A stretch of 64,000 bases of DNA from Oryzibacter oryziterrae (GTDB taxonomy: Bacteria; Pseudomonadota; Alphaproteobacteria; Rhizobiales; Pleomorphomonadaceae), in the NCBI RefSeq assembly GCF_021864535.1, contig NZ_JAKJIC010000007.1, positions 62,001 to 126,000 on the forward strand, in the 5' to 3' direction. Within the stretch, counting starts at the first letter, position 1, and each line of letters begins with the position of its first letter. Below are positions 13,323 through 22,736 of the stretch, piece by piece. The position numbers were made by a program, and so were the translations under genes. The notes beneath the pieces are model-generated. The model was not told the origin of the DNA. It saw only the letters and a program-made list of their open reading frames with translations, and ran no database searches.

Positions 13323-13446
13323 TACCAAGTGGCATTGAAAATGACTCTTGGTATTCCATATTCGAATTTCTCATGCCTTTGACGCAAATGAGAAATTCGA
13401 ATTGTTGTCAATGAGCCAATGCGTCAGCATTCTGGCGAGTTGGTAT
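13320..13446. repeat. Cluster of inverted repeats between bolA and corC
   Basis: The 141-bp gap holds nested palindromes. AATACCAAG (13321-13329) pairs with CTTGGTATT (13347-13355). A perfect 15-bp pair, ATTCGAATTTCTCAT (13360-13374) and its complement (13388-13402), has a 13-base spacer. TGACGCA (13380-13386) pairs with TGCGTCA (13420-13426), and TTGGTA near 13440 could pair with the first arm. No T-run follows, so it is not a simple terminator. It may be a member of an interspersed palindromic repeat family in this genome. Confidence 0.7.
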
Positions 13447-13463
13447 AAGCCACCGCCGGCAGG

Positions 13464-14759
13464 TCAGGCGCCGTCGCGCCGCACGCGTTCCACCGGTGTC
13501 ACCTTCAATGCCGTGATGCGATTGCGCTGACGCCGCAGCACGCGGAAGCGGAAGCCGTGGAAGGTGAAGGACTGGCCGGGATCGGGGATCATCCGCGCCT
13601 CGTGGATGACGAGACCGGCGATGGTGGTCGCCTCGTCGTCCGGCAGGCGCCAGTCCATCATGCGATTGAGGTCGCGCACGGGCACCGATCCATCCACATT
13701 GGCCGATCCGTCGGGGAAAGGTCGAACGCCCTGCACTACCACGTCCTGCTCGTCGGCGATCTCGCCGACGATTTCCTCGATGATGTCCTCGAGCGTGACG
13801 AGGCCCTGCACGTCGCCATATTCGTCCACCACCAGCGCCATGTGAATCTTGCGCTTGAGGAAGGCGTTGAGCTGGGCGTCCGCATTGGTGGTGTCCGGCA
13901 CGAACCAGGGCGGGCTCGCCAGCTGTGCCGCGTCCACCTTGCCATGGTCGCCATCGGCCCGATCGATGGCGCGCACCAGATCCTTGGTATGCAGCACGCC
14001 GACGATGTTCTCCGGCTCGTCGCGATAGAGCGGGTGCCGGGTATAGGGGCTCGCGAGCACGGCGCGCAGGAGTTCGCGCGTCGGCAGGCCGGCGTCGAGC
14101 ATCACCATCTTGGTGCGATGAACCATCAGGTCGGCCAGCGTCAGATCCGGCAGGTCGAGCACGCCGCCGACCATGTCGCGATCGGACTTGACCACCTCGC
14201 CCTCGCGATGGAGGAGGTCCACCGCCTCGCGCAGCTCCTCGTGGGCCGTCAGCTCTTCATCCTTGGCCTCGCCCCGGAAGGCGCGGATCGGCCGCGTCAC
14301 GATCACCTCGATGGCGTCGATCACCGGCCCCAGCACCAGGCTGCAGGCTTCGATCAGCGGCAACAGGCGCAAGGCCGATCGCTCGGGCCTGAGCGCCGCC
14401 ACCACGCGCGGCACCATGTCGAGCAGGACCGCCAGGAGCACGGCCACCAGAGCGAAGAGGCACAGGCTGAAGGCGTCGTCCTCATAGGCGAGGATCGCGC
14501 GCATGCCGAAGACGGTCGCCAGCACCGTGGCGATCAGGCGCGCAAGACGCACCGCCGACACCGGATGCGCCTTGTCTGCCGTCAGGGCCACAAGGCGCAC
14601 CACGCGCGGATCCCCCGACCGCTCCATGTGATGCAGCTTGGTGCGGTTGGCGCCGAGCAGCGCACCACCCGCCGCGGACAGCAGAATCATGAACAGCACG
14701 AACACCGCCACCGGCACCGCCACCAGCGTGACGTCGACCAGGGAGGAGGACAGGCTCAT
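13464..14759 (-). CDS. HlyC/CorC-family CNNM-CBS membrane protein
   Basis: A 431-residue protein with an N-terminal CNNM/DUF21 membrane domain (hydrophobic segments near residues 10-35, 75-90 and 97-115), a pair of CBS domains (around HRTKMVMLDAGLPTRELL and ALVVDEYGDVQGLVTLEDIIEEIVGEI) and a C-terminal CorC/HlyC domain. Relatives act in magnesium or cobalt export, though many are uncharacterised. Its ATG overlaps the aroB stop by four bases (ATGA), so aroK, aroB and this gene form a translationally coupled operon. Confidence 0.9.
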   Translation of the reverse strand: MSLSSSLVDVTLVAVPVAVFVLFMILLSAAGGALLGANRTKLHHMERSGDPRVVRLVALTADKAHPVSAVRLARLIATVLATVFGMRAILAYEDDAFSLCLFALVAVLLAVLLDMVPRVVAALRPERSALRLLPLIEACSLVLGPVIDAIEVIVTRPIRAFRGEAKDEELTAHEELREAVDLLHREGEVVKSDRDMVGGVLDLPDLTLADLMVHRTKMVMLDAGLPTRELLRAVLASPYTRHPLYRDEPENIVGVLHTKDLVRAIDRADGDHGKVDAAQLASPPWFVPDTTNADAQLNAFLKRKIHMALVVDEYGDVQGLVTLEDIIEEIVGEIADEQDVVVQGVRPFPDGSANVDGSVPVRDLNRMMDWRLPDDEATTIAGLVIHEARMIPDPGQSFTFHGFRFRVLRRQRNRITALKVTPVERVRRDGA

Positions 14760-15904
14760 CCGGGGAATTCCTTGGCAAGTTCATCGGCCAGGAAGGACTT
14801 CACGGCTTCCGCCGGCACATCCTTGGCGATGAAGGACTGACCGATGCCGCGCGACAGGATGAAGGTCAGCGCCCCGCGCTGCACCTTCTTGTCCTGCGCG
14901 ATCAGCTCCATGAAGCCGTGGACGTCGGGTACACCGCCCGGCACTTCGCTGAGACGCGTCGGCAGGCCGACGGCGCGCAGATGGGCACGGACGCGATCGG
15001 CATCGTCCGGGCTCATCTGGTTGAGCCGGGCCGAGAAATCATGCGCCAGCACCATGCCGATGGCGACGCCTTCGCCATGCACCAGCTTGGTGGAGAAGCC
15101 GGCCGCTGCCTCGATGGCGTGACCGAAAGTGTGGCCGAGATTGAGGAGCGCACGATCGCCGGTCTCCTTCTCGTCGCGCGCGACGATGGCCGCCTTCGAG
15201 CGGCAGGAGACGGCAATGGCTTCCGTCCGGGCCGGACCACCGGCAAACACCTCACGCCAGTTGGTCTCCAGCCAGCTGAAGAAGTCCGCCTTGTCGATCA
15301 GGCCGTATTTCACCACCTCGGCATAGCCGGCGCGGAAATCGCGTTCCGGCAGTGTGTCGAGCACGGTCGTGTCGGCCAGCACCAGATCGGGCTGGTGGAA
15401 CACGCCGACGAGATTCTTGCCGTGCCGGGTGTTGATGCCGGTCTTGCCGCCCACCGAGCTGTCCACCTGCGCCAGCAGCGTCGTCGGGATCTGCACGAAG
15501 CGCATGCCGCGGCGCACGACGCCGGCGACAAAGCCGGAGAGATCCCCGACAACACCACCGCCGAGTGCCACGATGACATCGCCGCGCTCATAACGGCCAC
15601 CGATCACCTGATCGATCACCTGCTCGAAGATGTCGAAGGACTTGGACGCCTCGCCCGGCGGCACGACGATGGCGCTGGCGGTAATGTCCACCTGCCGCAG
15701 CGCCTTCTCCAGCGTGCCCAGATGCACGGCCGCCACATTGGAGTCGGTGATGATGCAGGCCTTGGATTTCGGCAGGCTGGCGCGGATCAGACGGCCGGCG
15801 TCCTCGATCACGCCCTTGCCGATGACAATGTCATAGGACCGCTCACCCAGCGCCACCGGCACCGTCAACGCTTCACTCGTGCCGGTCTTGCCCTCATCCG
15901 CCAT
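14756..15904 (-). CDS. aroB: 3-dehydroquinate synthase
   Basis: Second step of the shikimate pathway: converts DAHP to 3-dehydroquinate using NAD+ and a divalent metal. The 382-residue protein shows the NAD-binding GGGVVGDLSGFVAGVVRRG, the substrate region SSVGGKTGINTRHGKNLVGVFHQP, and the metal-ligand segment NLGHTFGHAIE followed by HGEGVAIGM. A GGAG site precedes the ATG. aroK ends three bases upstream and the CorC-like gene overlaps its end, the standard arrangement in this group. Confidence 0.97.
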   Translation of the reverse strand: MADEGKTGTSEALTVPVALGERSYDIVIGKGVIEDAGRLIRASLPKSKACIITDSNVAAVHLGTLEKALRQVDITASAIVVPPGEASKSFDIFEQVIDQVIGGRYERGDVIVALGGGVVGDLSGFVAGVVRRGMRFVQIPTTLLAQVDSSVGGKTGINTRHGKNLVGVFHQPDLVLADTTVLDTLPERDFRAGYAEVVKYGLIDKADFFSWLETNWREVFAGGPARTEAIAVSCRSKAAIVARDEKETGDRALLNLGHTFGHAIEAAAGFSTKLVHGEGVAIGMVLAHDFSARLNQMSPDDADRVRAHLRAVGLPTRLSEVPGGVPDVHGFMELIAQDKKVQRGALTFILSRGIGQSFIAKDVPAEAVKSFLADELAKEFPG

Positions 15905-15907
15905 TGT

Positions 15908-16522
15908 TCAAGCTCCGTTGGCTTCCTTTTCGAGCCACGCATCGAGCGCAGCCAGCACCGCATCCACCATCTGCTCGTGCGGAACATCGCGCGAGAGTAC
16001 CGTAATGTCAGCTTCCGCATAGACGGGATAGCGGATCTCCACGAGCCGCCGCAACGTGCCCTCGGGATCCTCCGTCTGCAGCAGCGGCCGGTTGGCCCGC
16101 CGCTTGACGCGGTCGAACAGCAGATCCCACTCGGCCTTCAGCCAGATGGAAATGCCGGTTTCGTGGATCGCCTTGCGCGTCTCCGCATTCATGTAGGCGC
16201 CGCCGCCGGTGGCGATCACCTGGCAGCGATCGCGCAGGAGACGGGCGATCACCCGCTTCTCGCCCTGGCGGAAATAGTCCTCGCCATGCTCGGCGAAGAT
16301 CTCCGGAATCGTCTTCTTGGCGGCGGCCTCGATTTCCACGTCAGCGTCGGCAAACTCGACGCCGAAACGCGTCGCCAGCCGCTTGCCGACCGAAGTCTTG
16401 CCGGCTCCCATCATGCCCACCAGCACGACACAGCGCCCGGCAAGGCGCCGAAGCACACGTGCGGCCATGTCTTCGCCTGTGGCCGGGCCATCCCCGGCGG
16501 GAAGGGTTTCGAGATCGTTCAT
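15908..16522 (-). CDS. aroK: Shikimate kinase
   Basis: Phosphorylates shikimate with ATP in the aromatic amino-acid pathway. The 204-residue protein has Walker A GMMGAGKTSVG, the shikimate-binding Asp/Arg region (FADADVEIE, and FRQGEKRVI), GGGAYMN, and the lid RRANRPLLQ. About 25 residues precede the core, longer than minimal AroK; an alternative ATG at 16468 would remove 18 of them. It heads the aroK-aroB-corC operon and is divergent from the small membrane protein/xerD unit. Confidence 0.95.
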   Translation of the reverse strand: MNDLETLPAGDGPATGEDMAARVLRRLAGRCVVLVGMMGAGKTSVGKRLATRFGVEFADADVEIEAAAKKTIPEIFAEHGEDYFRQGEKRVIARLLRDRCQVIATGGGAYMNAETRKAIHETGISIWLKAEWDLLFDRVKRRANRPLLQTEDPEGTLRRLVEIRYPVYAEADITVLSRDVPHEQMVDAVLAALDAWLEKEANGA

Positions 16523-16674
16523 GAATAAGTGTCTTGGTTGGGCGGACCGGCTCTGTCAAGACGTGCACCCCCGGATGCGGTCCTCGCCCCCGTCTTTCCA
16601 TGAGCTGAACGCGACGACGGCGGGACGTTGCAGGTTCAGCAGAGCGTTAACCTCATCCGCCCATAATCGGCTCC

Positions 16675-16857
16675 ATGCCTTCGCTGATGCGCTTTCTGAG
16701 AACTGTTCTGCTAGGGGCGCTGGTCATCGCCGGCGTGCTGCTGGCGCTTGCCTATCTGGTGCAGCCGCGCACGCGCCCCATGACCGAACCGGTGGACAAC
16801 GCCCCCCTGCACGCGCCAGCCGCCGGCCCGGTCAACACCCCGCAAGAGGCGAGATGA
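16675..16857 (+). CDS. Small single-pass membrane protein
   Basis: A 60-residue frame with one strongly hydrophobic helix (LRTVLLGALVIAGVLLALAYLV) and a short proline-rich tail. It ends 4 bp before the xerD ATG, suggesting coupled expression, and fills the otherwise empty gap between aroK and xerD. No family is recognised. It might be a conserved small protein or an upstream frame without function. Confidence 0.5.
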   Translation: MPSLMRFLRTVLLGALVIAGVLLALAYLVQPRTRPMTEPVDNAPLHAPAAGPVNTPQEAR

Positions 16858-16861
16858 CAGC

Positions 16862-17794
16862 ATGTCCGACCAGCATCTGATCGAGGCCTTCCTGGAAGCG
16901 GCCAGCGTCGAGCGCGCCGCCTCGCAGAACACGCTCGACGCCTATACCCGCGATCTCGACGACTACACCACGTTTCTGGCCCCGCGCGGACGCACCGTGA
17001 TGACCGTCGGACGCGAGGACGTCGCCGCCTATCTCATCGATCTGTCGCACCGCGGCTTTGCCCGTTCGACCCAGGCGCGCCGCCTGTCGGCCATCCGCCA
17101 GCTGCACCGCTTCCTCTATGACGAGGGGCGCCGCACTGACGACCCCACGACCACCGTCGACCGGCCGAAGGCCCAGCGCGCGCTGCCCAAGGTCCTGTCC
17201 ATGGACGAAGTCGGCCGGCTGCTCGATCTGGCGGGTGAAAACGCCCTCCGCCCGACGGAAAGCGAGCAGGACGCCCTCAAGGCCACCCGCTTTGCCGCCA
17301 TGCTGGAGATCCTCTACTCCTCGGGCATGCGCGTATCGGAACTGGTCGCCCTGCCCGCCACCGCCGTCCGCGCCGACACGCGCGCCATCACCATCACCGG
17401 CAAGGGCAGCAAGGACCGGCTGGTGCCGATCGGCGGCAAGGCGCGGACCGCCATGCTCGCCTTCCGCGATCGCCTCAGGCAGGCCGGCAAGCACGCCGGC
17501 AGCCCCTGGGCCTTTCCCGCCTTCAGCGAGAGCGGGCACGTGACGCGCCAGAGCTTTGCGCGCGAACTGAAGGATCTCGCCGCCAGCCTCGGCATTGCGC
17601 CGGCCAAGGTGTCGCCGCATGTGATCCGTCACGCCTTCGCCAGCCACCTGCTGTCCAACGGCGCCGACCTGCGCGTGGTGCAGGAACTGCTGGGCCATGC
17701 CGACATCGGCACCACGCAGATCTACACCCATGTGCTGGAACACCGGCTTGCCGCGCTGGTGGCCGACCACCACCCGATGGCACAGGCAGGATAA
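16862..17794 (+). CDS. xerD: Tyrosine recombinase XerD
   Basis: Chromosomal site-specific recombinase that with XerC resolves chromosome dimers at dif. The 310-residue protein has an N-terminal SAM-like core-binding domain and a catalytic domain with R157 (GMRVSEL), K181 (GKGSKDR), H253 and R256 (HVIRHAFASHLL), H279 (LGHADIGTT) and nucleophile Y288 (QIYTHV). The complete catalytic set, length and position beside aroK and accA mark it as the housekeeping XerD, not a mobile-element integrase. Confidence 0.94.
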   Translation: MSDQHLIEAFLEAASVERAASQNTLDAYTRDLDDYTTFLAPRGRTVMTVGREDVAAYLIDLSHRGFARSTQARRLSAIRQLHRFLYDEGRRTDDPTTTVDRPKAQRALPKVLSMDEVGRLLDLAGENALRPTESEQDALKATRFAAMLEILYSSGMRVSELVALPATAVRADTRAITITGKGSKDRLVPIGGKARTAMLAFRDRLRQAGKHAGSPWAFPAFSESGHVTRQSFARELKDLAASLGIAPAKVSPHVIRHAFASHLLSNGADLRVVQELLGHADIGTTQIYTHVLEHRLAALVADHHPMAQAG

Positions 17795-17996
17795 CTCCTG
17801 ACGTCGCGGACAACGAACCCGACCCGTGCTATGGTCCCGCCCGAAAAGGCGAACGACAAGCCACAGAAATGCCCCGTTTCGGGTGTGATTGCCGTTGACA
17901 GGACGGCAATCCGAAGCCAGTGTGCGCCGCCGCGAAGCCGGCCCCTTCCCCTCCCCGGAAGACGGCCCCGCACGTAGCCACGATTGTGAGTACCGG

Positions 17997-18956
17997 ATGC
18001 GAAGCTACCTCGACTTTGAAAAGCCCGTCGCCGACCTTGAAGGCAAGGTCCAGGAGCTGAAAGCTCTGTCGCAGAGCGGCGATGCCGTGGCGATCGGTGA
18101 CGACATTTCCAAGCTCGAGGCCAAGGCTGCCCAGGCGCTGATCGATCTCTATGCCAAGCTCACCCCCTGGCAGAAGGCACAAGTCGCCCGCCACCCGGAC
18201 CGTCCGCATGCCGTGCATTACGTCGGCCAGCTGATCGAAGACTGGACGCCGCTCGCCGGTGACCGCAACTTCGGAGAGGACGCCGCCATCGTCGCCGGCC
18301 TCGGCACCTTCCGCGGTCGCCCGGTGGCCGTGCTGGGCCAGGAAAAGGGTCACGACACCCAGACCCGCATCAAGCACAATTTCGGCATGGCCAAGCCCGA
18401 GGGCTACCGCAAGGCCATCCGCATCATCGAGCTGGCCGACCGCTTCGGCCTGCCGCTGCTCTCCTTCGTCGACACCGCCGGCGCCTATCCGGGCATCGGC
18501 GCCGAGGAGCGCGGCCAGGCGGAAGCCATCGCCCGCTCGACCCAGGCCTGCCTGCGCGCCGGCGTGCCGGTCGTCTCGGTGGTGATCGGTGAAGGCGGTT
18601 CGGGTGGCGCCATTGCCATCGCCACCGCCAACCGCGTCTTCATGCTCGAACACGCCATCTACAGCGTCATCTCGCCCGAAGGCGCCGCCTCCATCCTGTG
18701 GAAGGATTCGGCCAAGGCGCAGGACGCGGCCATGGGCATGCGCATCACAGCCCAGGATCTGTCCAAGTTCGGCATCATCGACGGCATCATCGCCGAGCCC
18801 GTCGGGGGCGCCCATCGCGATCCCGAAGCCGTGGTGACCGCTGTCGGCAACGCCATCGAGAAGGCATTGGACGAATTCAAGTCCAAGTCGCCCGACGAGA
18901 TTCGCAAGGCCCGTCACGCCAAGTTCCTGGCCATCGGGCGCGACCTCAAGGCGTAA
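17997..18956 (+). CDS. accA: Acetyl-CoA carboxylase carboxyltransferase subunit alpha
   Basis: Alpha subunit of the carboxyltransferase of acetyl-CoA carboxylase, which makes malonyl-CoA for fatty-acid synthesis together with AccD. The 319-residue protein starts [15 protein letters not shown] and contains [45 protein letters not shown] and [11 protein letters not shown], all family hallmarks. The frame opens further upstream at 17889, but the conserved start is the ATG at 17997. It follows xerD by about 200 bp. Confidence 0.97.
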   Translation: MRSYLDFEKPVADLEGKVQELKALSQSGDAVAIGDDISKLEAKAAQALIDLYAKLTPWQKAQVARHPDRPHAVHYVGQLIEDWTPLAGDRNFGEDAAIVAGLGTFRGRPVAVLGQEKGHDTQTRIKHNFGMAKPEGYRKAIRIIELADRFGLPLLSFVDTAGAYPGIGAEERGQAEAIARSTQACLRAGVPVVSVVIGEGGSGGAIAIATANRVFMLEHAIYSVISPEGAASILWKDSAKAQDAAMGMRITAQDLSKFGIIDGIIAEPVGGAHRDPEAVVTAVGNAIEKALDEFKSKSPDEIRKARHAKFLAIGRDLKA

Positions 18957-19067
18957 ACAGCCTGTCTGATCAGGGGCTTGTCCGGATATCAGCCGCTCCT
19001 TGGTGGAGCGCGGGCGCCAACTTGCAACAAAATTTGATGCCACGGACACCGCCGGGCATTATATGCG

Positions 19068-19082
19068 GTAACCATTCGCTAA
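19068..19082 (+). promoter_or_regulatory. CtrA-like box upstream of the L,D-transpeptidase gene
   Basis: GTAA-N7-CTAA is a near match to the alphaproteobacterial CtrA consensus TTAA-N7-TTAA. The surrounding word TAACCATTCG recurs upstream of the CAP-domain lipoprotein gene near 60168. The site is about 155 bp before the ATG. CtrA control is only an inference. Confidence 0.3.
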
Positions 19083-19235
19083 CCATGACGGATGAGGATG
19101 GCGTACTGTGAAAGCGTGGTGCACACCGCCGCGCTGTTGCCGCATCTTCCGCCTATGGACGGGGGCAGTTGCAAATCGCGCGGATCGCGCGCACTGTTGG
19201 AACAAGCCTTGGACAAAGCCGCTCAGATATCGATC

Positions 19236-20771
19236 ATGCCCGTTTCTTCCAAGCTTCAGGACAGCGTTGGCACGCGTCCATTGTCGGCCGTCAAGAGCGC
19301 GATCCGCCCGCTGCTGAGCCGCATTGCCCGGATCGGAGCCGCCGTCACGGTAGCCGCCCTGCTGGCTGCCTGTCAGGCCGACGAGATGGGCTATGGCTAC
19401 GGCCCGAAGGACCAGCGACCGGTCTCGCGCAGCACCCAGGCGCAGATGGACAAGCTCAACATGAGCTCGTCCTCGCCAGTACTGATGCGAATCTTCAAGG
19501 AAGAGAACACCTTCGAAGTCTGGAAGATGGACAAGACGGGGCGCTACGCCCTGCTCAAGAGCTATCAGATCTGCAAATGGTCAGGCAAACTCGGCCCCAA
19601 GGTCAAGGAAGGCGACCGCCAGGCGCCGGAAGGCTTCTACCCGATCTCGCCGGGCCTGATGAACCCCAACTCGGACTGGTATCTCGCCTTCAACACCGGC
19701 TTCCCCAACGCCTATGACCGCGCCAACGGACGCACCGGCACCGCGCTGATGGTGCACGGCTCCTGCTCCTCGCGCGGCTGCTACGCCATGACCGACCCGC
19801 AGATCCAGGAGATCTATGCGCTGGCGCGCGACGCCTTCAAGGGCGGCCAGAAATACTTCCAGCTGCAGGCCTTCCCCTTCCGTCTGACGGCGGAAAACAT
19901 GGGCAAGCACTGGGACGACCCCAACATGCCCTTCTGGAAGATGCTGAAGGAGGGCTATGACACCTTCGAGCTGACCCATCAGGAGCCGAAGGTCGACGTC
20001 TGCGGTCGGAAATACGTGTTCAATGCCAATCCCGCTCAGCCGCTGAACACCATCGAGGCCTGCCCGGCCGATCTCGGCCAGCCGCCCGCGCTCTTGGCCT
20101 CGCTGCAGGCCAAGGCCAAGGCCGACGAGGCCAAGGCGGTCACGCTGTTCGCCGAGCTTGAGGAAAAGCGCAAGGCTGACGAAGAGCACAAGATCCAGAT
20201 CGCCCAGGCCGCCGAGGAAGCCAAGCGCAAGGCCGAAGAGCGCCGGCTTGCCGCCGAGCGCAATCCCGGCGTGCTGAACTCGCTGTTCGCCTCCGCCGCC
20301 GATCCCGATGCCGGCATCGCCGTCGGCCCGGTGATTGTGCCGGCCACCGGCGCACCGATTCCCGCCACCGATCCGCGCGGTTCGGCCCTGCACGCCATGG
20401 CGCTCGCAGAGCCCGATGCGCCGCAGCAGCAGTCGTCCACGTTCTCGCGCCTGTTCTCCTTCGGCTTCGGCGATGACACCCCGGCTCAGCCCGTGGTGCA
20501 GCCCGTGGCAACGGCGCCGATCGTTCAGGCGCCGGCCGTGGGGACGCCGACGGTTATGGCGCCGGTGACCGCAAAGGCGGGCAAGCCTGCGCCTGCACTT
20601 CCCGGCGTCGCCGCTCCGCAGGTCATGGCCGCCCAGCAGCCGCAACCGGCCTGCGCGCCGCCGGGGGCCATCGCCGCCCCGGGAACGCCCTTCTGTGCCG
20701 TCAGCGTGCCTGCCGCGCCGCCGCCGCAGGAGAACAAGGGATTGCTCGGCCATATTGCCGGCTGGTTCTGA
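19236..20771 (+). CDS. YafK-like L,D-transpeptidase lipoprotein
   Basis: A 511-residue predicted lipoprotein: the N-terminus has a hydrophobic helix ending in the lipobox LLAAC. A YkuD-type catalytic domain follows (about residues 75-270) with the active-site motif HGSCSSRGCYAMTD, which holds the catalytic cysteine. This resembles the YafK (DpaA) group, which cuts or forms links between peptidoglycan and outer-membrane proteins; the exact reaction here is unproven. The C-terminal half is an Ala/Glu/Lys-rich predicted coiled coil followed by a Pro/Ala-rich tail. The ATG at 19236 was preferred over the frame start at 19092 because it puts the signal sequence near the N-terminus. Confidence 0.82.
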   Translation: MPVSSKLQDSVGTRPLSAVKSAIRPLLSRIARIGAAVTVAALLAACQADEMGYGYGPKDQRPVSRSTQAQMDKLNMSSSSPVLMRIFKEENTFEVWKMDKTGRYALLKSYQICKWSGKLGPKVKEGDRQAPEGFYPISPGLMNPNSDWYLAFNTGFPNAYDRANGRTGTALMVHGSCSSRGCYAMTDPQIQEIYALARDAFKGGQKYFQLQAFPFRLTAENMGKHWDDPNMPFWKMLKEGYDTFELTHQEPKVDVCGRKYVFNANPAQPLNTIEACPADLGQPPALLASLQAKAKADEAKAVTLFAELEEKRKADEEHKIQIAQAAEEAKRKAEERRLAAERNPGVLNSLFASAADPDAGIAVGPVIVPATGAPIPATDPRGSALHAMALAEPDAPQQQSSTFSRLFSFGFGDDTPAQPVVQPVATAPIVQAPAVGTPTVMAPVTAKAGKPAPALPGVAAPQVMAAQQPQPACAPPGAIAAPGTPFCAVSVPAAPPPQENKGLLGHIAGWF

Positions 20772-20829
20772 TCACCCGGCCTGCAACTTTCCCCTTCCGC
20801 TCGCGGGCGGGCCAAGTTAAGCTTCGGCC

Positions 20830-21351
20830 ATGAGCATAGTTTCGATCGATGTCCGTCGCGCCCGAACCGAGGATGCCGCCGAGATCGCGGCCGTCCACGA
20901 TGCTGCCTGGCGCTATGCCTACCGCGGAATCCTGCGCGGGATCGACCTTGAGCGCATGATCCAGCGCCGGGGCCCGGCCTGGTGGGAAAAGGCCCTGAAG
21001 CGGAATGTCATGATGCTGGTGGTCGAGGTGCAGCACCGCATCGTCGGCTACGCCACCCTCGGGCCGAGCCGCATGCACAACCTGCCCTTCGGTGGCGAGA
21101 TCTACGAACTCTACGTCACGCCCGAGTTTCAGGGCGTCGGCCTCGGGCGGCGCCTGTTCGAAGCCGCCTTCGAGACGCTGGAACGCATCGACCTCAAGGG
21201 CCTCGCCGTTCGCGCCGTCAAGGCCAATGACCTGGCCGTTGGCTTCTACGAGCATCTGGGCGGCCGCCCGGTGGCTGAATCAGGTGAAACCATTGGCGAT
21301 CGCGAGTTGGCTGTGGCCATTTTCGGCTGGCCGCCGATCAACGCCGATTGA
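20830..21351 (+). CDS. GNAT-family N-acetyltransferase
   Basis: A 173-residue acetyltransferase-fold protein. The acetyl-CoA site is visible as LYVTPEFQGVGLGRRLFEAAFE (motif A), preceded by a beta strand with GYATLGPSRM. The N-terminus (VRRARTEDAAEIAAVHDAAWRYAYRGIL) is typical of small GNATs. The substrate cannot be told from the sequence. It sits alone between the L,D-transpeptidase and ppa genes on the same strand. Confidence 0.8.
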   Translation: MSIVSIDVRRARTEDAAEIAAVHDAAWRYAYRGILRGIDLERMIQRRGPAWWEKALKRNVMMLVVEVQHRIVGYATLGPSRMHNLPFGGEIYELYVTPEFQGVGLGRRLFEAAFETLERIDLKGLAVRAVKANDLAVGFYEHLGGRPVAESGETIGDRELAVAIFGWPPINAD

Positions 21352-21459
21352 TCCCGTAACGTTCACTGTGCTGCGTCGCACAAGGTCCGACTTGCCTTTG
21401 TGAACCGATTGCGGATAAGAAATTCTCCGGACGGACACATTTTTCCCCCAGGAGCCAAA

Positions 21460-21993
21460 ATGCGTATTGACGCTGTACCGATCGGCAAGAATCCGCCGCA
21501 TGACATCAACGTAATCATTGAAGTGCCGCTCGGTGGCGAACCGATCAAGTATGAAATGGACAAGGAAGCCGGCGCCATGTACGTCGACCGCTTCCTCTAT
21601 ACGTCCATGCGTTACCCAGGCAATTACGGCTTCGTGCCGCACACCCTGTCCGACGACGGCGACCCGATCGACGTGGTGGTGATCAACACCCGCGCCATCA
21701 TCCCCGGCGCCATCATGAACTGCCGCCCGATCGGCGTTCTGAAGATGCAGGACGAGAGCGGCCATGACGAGAAGATCATCGCCGTCCCCTCGTCCAAGCT
21801 GACCAAGCGCTACGAGAAGATCAAGGGCACGGCCGACCTGCCAGAGATCACCCTGCAGCAGATCGAGCATTTCTTCGAGCACTACAAGGATCTCGAGCCC
21901 GGCAAGTGGGTCAAGGTCATCGGTTGGGGCGACGCCGAGGAAGCCGGCAGCCTGATCCTGCAGGCCATCGAGAACGCCAAGACCAAGAAGTGA
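21460..21993 (+). CDS. ppa: Inorganic pyrophosphatase
   Basis: Soluble family I pyrophosphatase that hydrolyses pyrophosphate to phosphate. The 177-residue protein has the active-site segment DGDPIDVVV with its metal-binding aspartates, preceded by [12 protein letters not shown], plus the basic [17 protein letters not shown] region. An AGGAG site lies six bases before the ATG at 21460. A strong terminator follows immediately, so it is probably monocistronic. Confidence 0.97.
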   Translation: MRIDAVPIGKNPPHDINVIIEVPLGGEPIKYEMDKEAGAMYVDRFLYTSMRYPGNYGFVPHTLSDDGDPIDVVVINTRAIIPGAIMNCRPIGVLKMQDESGHDEKIIAVPSSKLTKRYEKIKGTADLPEITLQQIEHFFEHYKDLEPGKWVKVIGWGDAEEAGSLILQAIENAKTKK

Positions 21994-22018
21994 TTGCACT
22001 TCGTGTCTGAAGCTCGGA

Positions 22019-22044
22019 ACGCCCGGCCTTTGCCGGGCGTTTTC
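22019..22044 (+). terminator. Rho-independent terminator of ppa
   Basis: A perfect 10-bp stem, AACGCCCGGC with GCCGGGCGTT around a CTTT loop, is followed by TTCATTT. It is 25 bp past the ppa stop and lies between ppa and the convergent msrB gene, so it may serve both. Confidence 0.85.
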
Positions 22045-22067
22045 ATTTGCAACGCAGCCAGATCGGA

Positions 22068-22472
22068 TCACGCCGCCGGCACGAAGGTGAGCGCAACGCC
22101 GTTGATGCAATAGCGCAATCCGGTGGGCGGCGGCCCGTCGGGGAAGACATGGCCGAGATGCGAGCCGCAGCGGGCGCAATGCACCTCCGTCCGCACCATG
22201 TAGTGGCTCGTGTCCACCTGCGTCTCGACCGCGCCATCGACCGGATCGTTGAACGACGGCCAGCCGGTGCCGCTCTCGAACTTGCCGCCAGACGCAAACA
22301 GCGGCTGGTCGCAGCCGGCACAGACGAACTGCCCCTGCCGCTTCTCGCGCAGCAGCGAACAACTGCCCGGCGGCTCGGTCCCATGCGCCCGCATGATGCG
22401 ATATTGTTCGTCGGTGAGGCGCTGCCGCCATTCGGCTTCGGTCCTCGTCACGGGAAAGACTTGCTCGGACAC
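22068..22472 (-). CDS. msrB: Peptide-methionine (R)-S-oxide reductase
   Basis: Reduces methionine-R-sulfoxide in proteins. The 134-residue protein has two zinc-binding CxxC pairs (CAGC and CARC), the core [19 protein letters not shown] and the catalytic cysteine in [13 protein letters not shown] at 22472 is chosen as start because GGAGG lies about nine bases upstream and the protein then begins with the usual [15 protein letters not shown]; the longer frame adds residues without family match. It is convergent with ppa. Confidence 0.93.
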   Translation of the reverse strand: MSEQVFPVTRTEAEWRQRLTDEQYRIMRAHGTEPPGSCSLLREKRQGQFVCAGCDQPLFASGGKFESGTGWPSFNDPVDGAVETQVDTSHYMVRTEVHCARCGSHLGHVFPDGPPPTGLRYCINGVALTFVPAA

Positions 22473-22736
22473 GATTGAACACCCTCCATTTCGTGGCTTT
22501 CGCCCATCATCATTTGGGCTAATACGCATATGTCGCAGTTCGACCTTAGCAGCAAATTCCGCCTGCTAACTACGACTTCAGGCGCAGGTTATCTGCCAAA
22601 TATGGTGTCGACGCGAGACATCACCGCCTTCGGCCAAGTTGACATCCGCGTGAATGCTGACTGTACTGTTCCCAAGAACCGCGGACGCGAGCCAAGACGG
22701 CGACCGATCGCAAAGCAATCTGCCGGGAGGAAATCA

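Noticed and set aside
16862-17794. XerD-like recombinase as a mobile-element integrase
   Set aside because: Length, motifs and neighbours (aroK, accA) are those of the housekeeping XerD; no att-like repeats surround it.
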